Source: Dokdonia sp963974305 (lineage in GTDB: Bacteria; Bacteroidota; Bacteroidia; Flavobacteriales; Flavobacteriaceae). Taken from it: 64,000 nucleotides of DNA. Positions 18,379-25,361 of this stretch are shown here, piece by piece. Both the position numbers and the translations under genes were made by a program. The first letter of the stretch is position 1. Each line of letters begins with the position of its first letter. Location: contig CAXBCS010000003.1 of the NCBI GenBank assembly GCA_963974305.1, positions 57,904 to 121,903 on the forward strand, read 5' to 3'. The notes beneath the pieces are model-generated. The model did no database searches. It was not told the DNA's origin and saw only the letters and a program-made list of their open reading frames with translations.

Positions 18379-19365
18379 TTAGAAAGCAGCATCAAAACTG
18401 ATTGACTGCCCAGAGCCATCATCATTTTTATCTACAGCAACTCCAGCTTTCTGATATTCCCCAACACGCTTTTCAAAGAAATTGGTCTTTCCTTGAAGTG
18501 ATATCATATCCATAAAGTCAAATGGATTTGCAGTACCATATACTTTTTCACAATTGAGCTCCGTCAATAGACGATCGGTCACATACTCTAAGTATTGGGT
18601 CATCAAGTTTGAATTCATCCCAATCAAACTTGCTGGAAGTGATTCTGTAATAAATTCACGTTCGATATCTAAGGCATCAACGATAATCTCTTTGATACGC
18701 TCTTTAGGTACTTTATTAATTAAGTGATGATTGTGTAGGTGTACTGCAAAGTCACAGTGTACTCCTTCATCACGTGAAATCAACTCATTTGAAAAAGTCA
18801 ATCCTGGCATCAGTCCTCTTTTCTTTAACCAATAGATCGAACAGAAAGCTCCAGAGAAGAAAATTCCTTCTACAGCTGCAAAAGCGATTAAGCGCTCAGC
18901 AAAACTTGGACTATCGATCCACTTTAATGCCCAATCTGCTTTCTTTTTAATTGCAGGAAAGTTGTCAAGTGCATTAAACAATTGGTCTTTTTCTTTCTCA
19001 TCTTTTACGTAGGTATCAATGAGTAATGAGTAGGTTTCAGAATGGATATTTTCCATCATGATTTGAAATCCATAGAAAAACTTAGCTTCAGAATACTGTA
19101 CTTCATTGACGAAGTTTTCGGCTAGGTTTTCATTTACGATTCCGTCAGATGCGGCAAAAAAGGCAAGGATGTGTTTGATGAAATAACGTTCATCATCGTT
19201 GAGCTTAGTGGTCCAATCTGTAAGATCTTGGTGTAAGTCAATTTCTTCAGCTGTCCAAAAACTTGCTTCTGATTTCTTATACCATTCCCATAGATCATGG
19301 TGTTCAATAGGGAAAATCACAAATCGGTTTTTGTTCTCTGCTAAAATTGGCTCTACTACGCTCAT
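18379..19365 (-). CDS. nrdB: Class Ia ribonucleoside-diphosphate reductase, beta subunit
   Basis: 328 residues. Ferritin-like radical-generating subunit; the di-iron ligands lie in EEIDLHQDL, NFVNEVQYSEAKFFYGFQ and ENIHSE, and in the second pair of helices (RDEGVHCDFAVHLHNHH). The Tyr of FFYGFQ aligns with the radical-carrying Tyr of the eukaryote-like NrdB branch, by analogy with mouse R2. The C-terminal peptide (GQSISFDAAF) is the tail that docks into NrdA. First gene of the nrdB-nrdA pair. The 489-bp region upstream holds DnaA-box-like and repeated TAGGGAC sites. Confidence 0.95.
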   Translation of the reverse strand: MSVVEPILAENKNRFVIFPIEHHDLWEWYKKSEASFWTAEEIDLHQDLTDWTTKLNDDERYFIKHILAFFAASDGIVNENLAENFVNEVQYSEAKFFYGFQIMMENIHSETYSLLIDTYVKDEKEKDQLFNALDNFPAIKKKADWALKWIDSPSFAERLIAFAAVEGIFFSGAFCSIYWLKKRGLMPGLTFSNELISRDEGVHCDFAVHLHNHHLINKVPKERIKEIIVDALDIEREFITESLPASLIGMNSNLMTQYLEYVTDRLLTELNCEKVYGTANPFDFMDMISLQGKTNFFEKRVGEYQKAGVAVDKNDDGSGQSISFDAAF

Positions 19366-19460
19366 GTCCTATCTTTATTTTTTGGTTTTCTTTTTCATTC
19401 CACTAGGGACTAACAAATATCACTAAAAAAGAACCCTAGGGACGTCCAAACTGCCTATGG

Positions 19461-19469
19461 TTATCCACA
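19461..19469 (+). promoter_or_regulatory. DnaA box upstream of nrdB
   Basis: Perfect match TTATCCACA to the strong DnaA box, about 95 bp upstream of the nrdB start. A second site, TTATCAACA (19569-19577), differs at one base. DnaA is known to control nrdAB in E. coli; here a role is inferred from position only. Confidence 0.5.
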
Positions 19470-19782
19470 AAGTTTTCAACACGGAATAATTCCGCTCTCT
19501 CAAAGCCATAAATCAACAAACTTACCTATATCACTGATTAACAGTATATTGTAGCCTAAAAAAAAAGGTTATCAACACTTCAATTTTTTTCGTTCAAAAG
19601 TCGCTTAACAAGGTGATTCACACTTGCTAGCAACGAAAACTAATAACGTTTTGATAACATTATTTGGAAGCTAATAAGTCCCTAAAATGATGTAAAAAAA
19701 ATATGAATTAGGAATTTTTGACGGGTATTTTCTTTGTAGCAATTTGGCGAAAGCCAAAAAACACCAAATTTTAGGCATAAAA

Positions 19783-19819
19783 AAAATCTCAAACACCATA
19801 AACTGGTATTTGAGATTTT
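19783..19819. terminator. Intrinsic terminator of the sdh operon
   Basis: 15-bp stem with one mismatch: AAAATCTCAAACACC (19783-19797) and GGTATTTGAGATTTT (19805-19819). On the minus strand a T run follows, placing it about 35 bp after the sdhB stop. Confidence 0.8.
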
Positions 19820-19854
19820 AAATGTATACGATTTCCGTCTTCACGAAAATTTTG

Positions 19855-20601
19855 TTAGCCTTTTAAAGTAGCTGCTAAATATTCACGATTCATTCGGGCG
19901 ATATTTTCAAGAGAAATTCCTTTTGGGCATTCTACTTCACAGGCGCCAGTGTTTGTACAATTTCCGAAGCCTTCTTCATCCATTTGATTAACCATATTTA
20001 AAACACGATCTGTCGCTTCTACTTGTCCTTGCGGCAACAATGCAAACTGACTCACCTTTGCCGAAACAAAAAGCATTGCACTTGAGTTTTTACAACTCGC
20101 TACACAGGCACCACAACCAATACAAGTTGCTGCTGCAAATGCGTCGTCTGCATTTGCCTTTTCAATAGGAATCGCGTTAGCATCTTGTGTATTACCAGAA
20201 GTATTTACCGAAATAAATCCTCCTGCATGCTGAATACGATCAAAAGAAGAACGATCCACCATCAAATCCTTAATGACAGGAAATCCAGCGGCACGGAAAG
20301 GCTCAATAGTAATAGTCTCTCCATCTTTAAACTTCCGCATATGCAGTTGGCAAGTCGTAACTAAACGATCTGGCCCATGCGCTTCTCCATTAATAAACAT
20401 AGAACAAGAACCACAAATTCCTTCACGGCAATCGTGATCAAAAACCACAGGTTCATCTCCATTATTAATGAGCTCATTATTGAGCACGTCCATCATTTCT
20501 AAGAAAGACATATCTCCATCAATACCATCGATAGGGTATGTCACCAATTGTCCTTTAGCTTGTGCGTTCTTTTGACGCCAAATTTTCAACGTTAGTTTCA
20601 T
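19855..20601 (-). CDS. sdhB: Succinate dehydrogenase / fumarate reductase, iron-sulfur subunit
   Basis: 248 residues. Carries electrons from the flavin subunit to the membrane quinone site through three clusters: [2Fe-2S] at CREGICGSCSMFING, [4Fe-4S] at CIGCGACVASCKNS, and [3Fe-4S] at CTNTGACEVECPKGIS. Last gene of sdhC-sdhA-sdhB, starting 9 bp after sdhA. The overall type is that of the single-membrane-subunit (Bacillus/Wolinella-like) complexes usual in Bacteroidota. Confidence 0.95.
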   Translation of the reverse strand: MKLTLKIWRQKNAQAKGQLVTYPIDGIDGDMSFLEMMDVLNNELINNGDEPVVFDHDCREGICGSCSMFINGEAHGPDRLVTTCQLHMRKFKDGETITIEPFRAAGFPVIKDLMVDRSSFDRIQHAGGFISVNTSGNTQDANAIPIEKANADDAFAAATCIGCGACVASCKNSSAMLFVSAKVSQFALLPQGQVEATDRVLNMVNQMDEEGFGNCTNTGACEVECPKGISLENIARMNREYLAATLKG

Positions 20602-20610
20602 ATATCTCTC

Positions 20611-22623
20611 TTATTTATAGCTTCTTTGTTTCAATTCAATATTCTCATAAACGAGCTCTTCCTTATGCAAAACTGCATCTTTAGGGGCTCCTTTGTATTC
20701 CCATGCAGAAACGAAAGTGAAATTTTCATCATCTCTCTTTGCTTCTCCTTTTTGAGGGCCATCAAGTTCTACAGACTCTTCACGGAAGTGTCCTCCTGCA
20801 GATTCATTTCGCGTAAGCGCATCCTTTGCAAACAACTCTCCTAATTCAAGGAAATCTGCAACTCTTAATGCTTTAGCAAGCTCTTCATTAAACTCGTTTT
20901 GCGTTCCAGGAACACGTACATCTTTATAAAATTCATCACGTAAAACTGCTATTTCTTCTATAGCGCTTTGTAAATCTGTCGCGTTACGAGACATTCCACA
21001 TTTATTCCACATAATCTTCCCGAGCTTTTTGTGGAAATAATCCACTGTCTTGGATCCATTGTTATTGATAAGCGCATCCACCTGCTTGCGCACGTTTTGC
21101 TCTGCTTCTTCAAATTCAGGTGAATCTGTCGAAATTGGCCCTGTACGAATATCTTGTGCTAGATAATCTCCTATAGTGTATGGCAAAATGAAGTATCCAT
21201 CTGCCAAACCTTGCATTAGTGCAGAAGCTCCTAAGCGGTTGGCACCGTGATCTGAGAAGTTTGCCTCTCCAATCGCATATAAACCTTCTACATTGGTTTG
21301 TAAGTTATAATCTACCCATAGTCCGCCCATCGTATAATGTACCGCTGGGTAAATCATCATTGGGGTTTTATATGGATTTTGATCTACGATTTTCTCATAC
21401 ATCTGAAATAGGTTTCCGTATTTATTACGTACCACCTCTGTTCCTAGTTCGTTAACTACAGCAGCATCATTTGCATCTTTATGTTGCACATATGCTTGTT
21501 CCTTTCCATAACGTTGGATTGCGCTGGCAAAATCAAGATATACAGCTTCTCCAGTTTTATTGACTCCAAAACCAGCATCGCAACGCTCTTTAGCGGCACG
21601 GGATGCAACATCACGAGGCACGAGGTTTCCAAAAGCTGGATAGCGACGCTCCAAGTAATAATCACGATCCTCTTCTTTAAGATCTGTTGGCTTTAATCGT
21701 CCTTCACGGATCGCTTGAGAATCTTCTTTCTTAGCTGGCACCCAAATACGTCCATCATTACGTAATGACTCAGACATCAAGGTTAGTTTAGACTGATGAT
21801 CTCCAGATACTGGAATACAGGTTGGGTGAATTTGTGTATAACATGGATTTGCAAAGTAAGCGCCACGTTTGTGTGCTTTCCATGCTGCAGTCACATTAGA
21901 CCCCATGGCATTCGTTGAGAGGTAAAATACGTTTCCGTAACCTCCTGTTCCTAATACAACGGCATGTGCAGAGTGGCGTTCAATTTCACCAGTAACTAGG
22001 TTTCGTGTAATAATTCCACGAGCTTTCCCATCTACTTTTACAACGTCTAACATTTCGTGACGGTTGTACATTTTAATTTTACCACGGCCTATCTGACGGT
22101 TCATTGCAGAATAAGCTCCAAGCAGTAATTGTTGTCCTGTTTGTCCTTTGGCGTAGAATGTACGACTTACTAATACCCCTCCAAACGAGCGATTATCTAA
22201 TAATCCTCCATATTCACGTGCAAAAGGCACTCCTTGAGCGACACACTGATCGATAATATTTGTAGACACCTCAGCAAGTCGATACACATTAGACTCACGG
22301 CTACGGTAATCTCCTCCTTTTACGGTATCATAAAAAAGACGGTAGGTAGAATCTCCATCTCCTTGGTAGTTTTTTGCTGCGTTGATTCCCCCTTGTGCTG
22401 CAATAGAGTGCGCACGTCTTGGAGAATCCTGAAAGCAAAAAGCTTTTACGTTATAACCTAACTCGGCTAAAGTTGCTGCGGCAGAACCTCCAGCTAGCCC
22501 AGTCCCAACAACAATCACGTCGAGTTGACGTTTGTTTGCCGGGTTTACAAGGTCAATTTTATTTTTATAGTTCGTCCACTGATCGGCTAGTGGTCCTTGA
22601 GGTATTTTAGAATCTAATGCCAT
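20611..22623 (-). CDS. sdhA: Succinate dehydrogenase / fumarate reductase, flavoprotein subunit
   Basis: 670 residues. Oxidises succinate to fumarate with covalently bound FAD on the cytoplasmic face of the inner membrane. The N-terminal dinucleotide fold (VVGTGLAGGSAAATLAELGY), the FAD-attachment region with SIAAQGGINAA, the active-site HPTCIP, and the HYTMGGLWVDYN/GASALMQGLADG segment are all present. It is longer than E. coli SdhA (588) because of extra C-terminal sequence, as is usual in this group. Gap to sdhC is 11 bp. Confidence 0.95.
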   Translation of the reverse strand: MALDSKIPQGPLADQWTNYKNKIDLVNPANKRQLDVIVVGTGLAGGSAAATLAELGYNVKAFCFQDSPRRAHSIAAQGGINAAKNYQGDGDSTYRLFYDTVKGGDYRSRESNVYRLAEVSTNIIDQCVAQGVPFAREYGGLLDNRSFGGVLVSRTFYAKGQTGQQLLLGAYSAMNRQIGRGKIKMYNRHEMLDVVKVDGKARGIITRNLVTGEIERHSAHAVVLGTGGYGNVFYLSTNAMGSNVTAAWKAHKRGAYFANPCYTQIHPTCIPVSGDHQSKLTLMSESLRNDGRIWVPAKKEDSQAIREGRLKPTDLKEEDRDYYLERRYPAFGNLVPRDVASRAAKERCDAGFGVNKTGEAVYLDFASAIQRYGKEQAYVQHKDANDAAVVNELGTEVVRNKYGNLFQMYEKIVDQNPYKTPMMIYPAVHYTMGGLWVDYNLQTNVEGLYAIGEANFSDHGANRLGASALMQGLADGYFILPYTIGDYLAQDIRTGPISTDSPEFEEAEQNVRKQVDALINNNGSKTVDYFHKKLGKIMWNKCGMSRNATDLQSAIEEIAVLRDEFYKDVRVPGTQNEFNEELAKALRVADFLELGELFAKDALTRNESAGGHFREESVELDGPQKGEAKRDDENFTFVSAWEYKGAPKDAVLHKEELVYENIELKQRSYK

Positions 22624-22634
22624 AGCTGATCTTT

Positions 22635-23303
22635 TTAGTCGATGAGGTAATTAAAGTGATGATACAACGCGATGAAAATGAATCCCGCAGGTATAGCAAT
22701 CGCCCACACTTTGGTAACTCCTTTGAGCGCTTTTGAGTACTTATTATTAAATCCAACCGATTGGAAGGAAGAAGCAAAGCCGTGCCACAAGTGCAAAGCT
22801 AAAAGTATAAAGGAAATCACATAGAGGATTACACGGACATGATTTTCAAATTTATGAACCGTCTCTTCGTAATATCTTGTAGGATCTTCTGGAGCAAAAT
22901 CTACATATTTATGAACCATCTCTGGAATCCAGAAATCATAAAAGTGCAATCCTAAAAATGCAAGGATAACTAATCCCGAAAGGATCATATTACGCGAAGT
23001 CCATGGTGCCGCAGCACCTCCTTTAAAGTTAACATACTTAATTGGTCTCGCTTTTCTATTTTGTATTTCAAGTACAATCCCCATTATGAAGTGAAAACAC
23101 ACTCCAAAGATTAGCACTGGCTGCAGCGCAAATTGCACCAAGCCATTGGTCCCCATAAAATGTGACCAGCTATTGAAAGTGTCTGGCGAAATCACAGAAG
23201 ATAAATTAATGACAAAGTGTTGTGTTAAGAAGATAACGAGAAAAAGGCCTGAAAGTGCCATAGCAACTTTTCTACCTATCGAAGATTTTAATAATCCGCT
23301 CAT
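22635..23303 (-). CDS. sdhC: Succinate dehydrogenase cytochrome b subunit
   Basis: 222 residues with five predicted membrane helices (ALSGLFLVIFLTQHFVI, FALQPVLIFGVCFHFIMGIV, MILSGLVILAFLGLHFY, VRVILYVISFILLALHLWHGF, VWAIAIPAGFIFIALYHHF). Conserved His in helices 1, 2, 3 and 4 are placed to bind two b hemes. It is the single membrane anchor of the complex; no sdhD is present, as expected for the b558-type family. First gene of the operon, with a near-consensus Bacteroidota promoter directly upstream. Confidence 0.93.
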   Translation of the reverse strand: MSGLLKSSIGRKVAMALSGLFLVIFLTQHFVINLSSVISPDTFNSWSHFMGTNGLVQFALQPVLIFGVCFHFIMGIVLEIQNRKARPIKYVNFKGGAAAPWTSRNMILSGLVILAFLGLHFYDFWIPEMVHKYVDFAPEDPTRYYEETVHKFENHVRVILYVISFILLALHLWHGFASSFQSVGFNNKYSKALKGVTKVWAIAIPAGFIFIALYHHFNYLID

Positions 23304-23331
23304 TTAGTTTTTTGGTTTGGTATAATCAAAA

Positions 23332-23362
23332 CAAAAATACGGCGCAAACGTTTTTTTGACAA
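23332..23362 (-). promoter_or_regulatory. Promoter of sdhCAB
   Basis: On the minus strand TTG (23362-23360), then 20 bp, then TATTTTTG (23339-23332): a full match to the Bacteroidota -33 TTG / -7 TAnnTTTG pattern. The start codon is about 29 bp downstream of the -7 element. Confidence 0.75.
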
Positions 23363-23426
23363 ACTTTATCCACTTTCATTCCATCTATTTAGAATGAATA
23401 TAAGCAAGAGGAGGATCTTGTGGGTA

Positions 23427-23444
23427 GCGCTTTCGCGAAAGCGC
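23427..23444. repeat. Dispersed palindrome, copy 3 (intergenic, behind sdhC promoter)
   Basis: Perfect 18-bp palindrome gcgctttcgcgaaagcgc about 65 bp upstream of the sdh promoter. One of two exact copies outside genes. Confidence 0.9.
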
Positions 23445-23567
23445 ACTTAATAACACCAACATCAATTTTTAATATGTGCTTAATACCACATTAGAATTTG
23501 CTTGATTATTTAAACACATGCCTTTATTCAAAGTGCATCATTGAAATAGAAAAAGGCGTTTTTCATT

Positions 23568-24797
23568 TTAAAAATTAAATCGCGGATTAACAATTGAATT
23601 GTAGATTGAACCAAAAGAATAACTAAACCCAACACTCACAAAGTAATTATAGCCAGATTGTAATTGTTGTTGCTGCAAAAGCAACTCTTCAAGAGATACA
23701 TCGCCTGCGGGTAAATTGATCTGGTTACGAATAATCTCATAATTTCCATCCACATTGAAATTGAATCCTTTAAACAAGCGAATACTAACTCCAACGCCAA
23801 AATCTAAAGAGTACAATTGTGTATCATTTAAAAACTGATCCACGGAGGCTTGAGCATATAAATTGCCCCATTTCTGATTCATTCTTCCACCTAGACTGAG
23901 GTTGTGTTCCCATAAGGATTCTTTATCCTTCCCAAAAACTGTGCGCTCTATATAGGTATTATTAACACTACCTACTCTATAGCCTAAAGTCAATTGCTTT
24001 TTTGCCGATTCTTCATATGAAAAGAAGTTATACTCAATAGCGGGTTTAAAAACCCAGAAGAAATCTCTATTACTAAAAGTAGATGATCCCAAGGAAGCGA
24101 ATGCCCCTGCAGACCAATGATCGGTTATACTAATCACATCATTGACATTGAGGAATCTTCCATTATTTACAGCGATAATGTCATCACCATCAAATGTAAA
24201 AGTGGATTTGTTTTCACTAAAATTAGCATTGATATTAAACTTGTTTTTATCGGTTACTCTTCGTGCAGAAACATTGAAACGAAAATTACTAAACTTACTC
24301 GCTTCCTGCCCTCTGAAGAACCCATTTGCCCCCAATCGAAATACCCAATAATTCCATGGATCAATGACTTCCTTTTCAACATCATTGACAGCAGAGGTAA
24401 CAGTAACAGTGACATTTTCAATCGTCCCTTTTTTTAACCAGTACCGCACTAAACCTAGTTTGAGATATCTAAGAATTTCATTTCTAACAGCATCATTTGT
24501 CATGTCTGTGTTCGTCGAAAATGTAATGAGATCGTCTACTCCGTCAAATTCATTCTTGCCATTAAACTCAACATCATATTTTCTCCCTCCATTGCCATTG
24601 CGCTGAGTTCTAAAAAACAAATGAACATCTGCAAAATTCTGATCCCGCACAAACTCTACATTATCAAGATTTTGTTTGATATAGGTTTGATCGCATGAGC
24701 GGCAATCGAGAAAAACTTTTAAATCCGAAGTACTGGTTTGGGCATTTAAAGCACTCAAGAAGAGCATCCAAATAATGATAAGGATTGATTTTGGCAT
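23568..24797 (-). CDS. Unrecognised exported protein, probable outer-membrane beta-barrel
   Basis: 409 residues with a signal peptide (about 1-19, cleavage near LNAQ). The start of the mature chain, LKVFLDCRSCDQTYIKQNL, carries a CxxC pair and looks like a small globular domain with FADVHLFF. From about residue 150 the sequence alternates short hydrophobic and polar stretches with terminal aromatics and ends in NPRFNF, as in outer-membrane barrels (RVTDKNKFNINANFSENKSTF, YNFFSYEESAKKQLTLGYRVG). I do not recognise the family. It stands alone between sdhC and a decayed region. A role at the envelope is all that can be said. Confidence 0.7.
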   Translation of the reverse strand: MPKSILIIIWMLFLSALNAQTSTSDLKVFLDCRSCDQTYIKQNLDNVEFVRDQNFADVHLFFRTQRNGNGGRKYDVEFNGKNEFDGVDDLITFSTNTDMTNDAVRNEILRYLKLGLVRYWLKKGTIENVTVTVTSAVNDVEKEVIDPWNYWVFRLGANGFFRGQEASKFSNFRFNVSARRVTDKNKFNINANFSENKSTFTFDGDDIIAVNNGRFLNVNDVISITDHWSAGAFASLGSSTFSNRDFFWVFKPAIEYNFFSYEESAKKQLTLGYRVGSVNNTYIERTVFGKDKESLWEHNLSLGGRMNQKWGNLYAQASVDQFLNDTQLYSLDFGVGVSIRLFKGFNFNVDGNYEIIRNQINLPAGDVSLEELLLQQQQLQSGYNYFVSVGFSYSFGSIYNSIVNPRFNF

Positions 24798-24988
24798 AGT
24801 TGGCTGATTGATGAATAGTCACTTTAAACGCCTGAGGGATACGTTTAGTACACTTAAAAAGAAAACAAGGTAACTGTGTTAGTTGACTTCGAATAACAAT
24901 GAAATGTTAAAAATCCCTAATAATATCAAACACAAATCCTCCAGCACCGAAGTGTGAAGGTTTTTTTATTAGAAACAATTTTGTTCAA

Positions 24989-25168
24989 TCAATCTTTGAT
25001 ATGGAATAAAGAAGCAACCTCTTCATAGCTCATCGATTCATAATCGGCAGCGGTATAAGATCTTCCTGCGCTTGCAGGTTCTCCTCCAGGAATGAGTACA
25101 TCACGACGCTTATTACAAAAAGGGTTTTTAGGAAAGGATTGGGGTTGGAAGTGGGACAAATTCAAGAT
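24989..25168 (-). pseudogene. Remnant of an unidentified gene (C-terminal end only)
   Basis: About 59 open codons ending in TGA at 24991-24989, with no ATG near the 5-prime end; the frame is closed by a stop inside the AAGATTC tandem repeat. The translation contains RRDVLIPGGEPASAGRSY followed by a charged, protein-like tail ending in ASLFHIKD. Composition and codon use look genuinely coding, so this is probably the surviving 3-prime end of a gene whose front was lost by recombination at the repeats. I do not recognise the family. A short gene with a TTG start is possible but less likely. Confidence 0.4.
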
Positions 25169-25187
25169 TCAAGATTCAAGATTCAAA
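25160..25187. repeat. Four-fold tandem repeat ATTCAAG
   Basis: The 7-bp unit attcaag is repeated about four times without interruption, directly at the broken end of the gene remnant. Confidence 0.8.
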
Positions 25188-25220
25188 GTTCCAATGTCAA
25201 AAACTCAAAAACATACTTCT

Positions 25221-25249
25221 GCCCTCTGGGCATCTCCCTTCAAAGGGAG
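25221..25249. repeat. Double hairpin element
   Basis: Two perfect back-to-back hairpins, GCCC-TCT-GGGC and CTCCCTT-CA-AAGGGAG. The wording resembles short intergenic repeats in other Bacteroidota genomes; only one copy is in this window. Confidence 0.5.
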
Positions 25250-25302
25250 AGTTTCATTTAGATTATAGTTAAAGAGCGAATACTTCAATTTCAATTTCGT
25301 TA

Positions 25303-25340
25303 TAAAAAAAACCGATACTGCATTCAGACAATATCGGTTT
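25303..25340 (-). terminator. Intrinsic terminator of the sortilin-like gene
   Basis: AAACCGATA (25309-25317) pairs with TATCGGTTT (25332-25340); a T run follows on the minus strand (25303-25311). Confidence 0.8.
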
Positions 25341-25361
25341 CAATTTTATGTAACTGTTGTA

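Larger units (their letters stand above)
19366..19854. other. 489-bp region upstream of nrdB and downstream of sdhB
   Basis: No protein gene seen. From nrdB outward: two CTAGGGAC direct repeats 33 bp apart (19403-19410, 19436-19443), a perfect DnaA box, an ACAGTATATTGT near-palindrome (19541-19552), a second DnaA-like site (19569-19577), an inverted TAGGGAC (19678-19684), a GAAA-tetraloop hairpin (19743-19758) and the sdhB terminator. Confidence 0.55.
24798..25361. other. 564-bp region of gene remnant and small repeats
   Basis: Holds the end of a decayed reading frame (24989-25168, minus), a four-fold AAGATTC-type tandem repeat (25160-25187), two adjacent perfect hairpins (GCCC-TCT-GGGC at 25221-25231; CTCCCTT-CA-AAGGGAG at 25234-25249), and the terminator of the next gene. 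Confidence 0.6.

Noticed and set aside
19539..19554. Firm call of an NrdR box
   Set aside because: Only one imperfect site fits; NrdR usually binds two boxes in tandem at a fixed distance, which was not found.
19366..19690. Chromosomal replication origin at the DnaA boxes
   Set aside because: Only one perfect and one near-perfect box, and no dnaA, dnaN or gidA-type neighbours; the position before nrdB explains them better.
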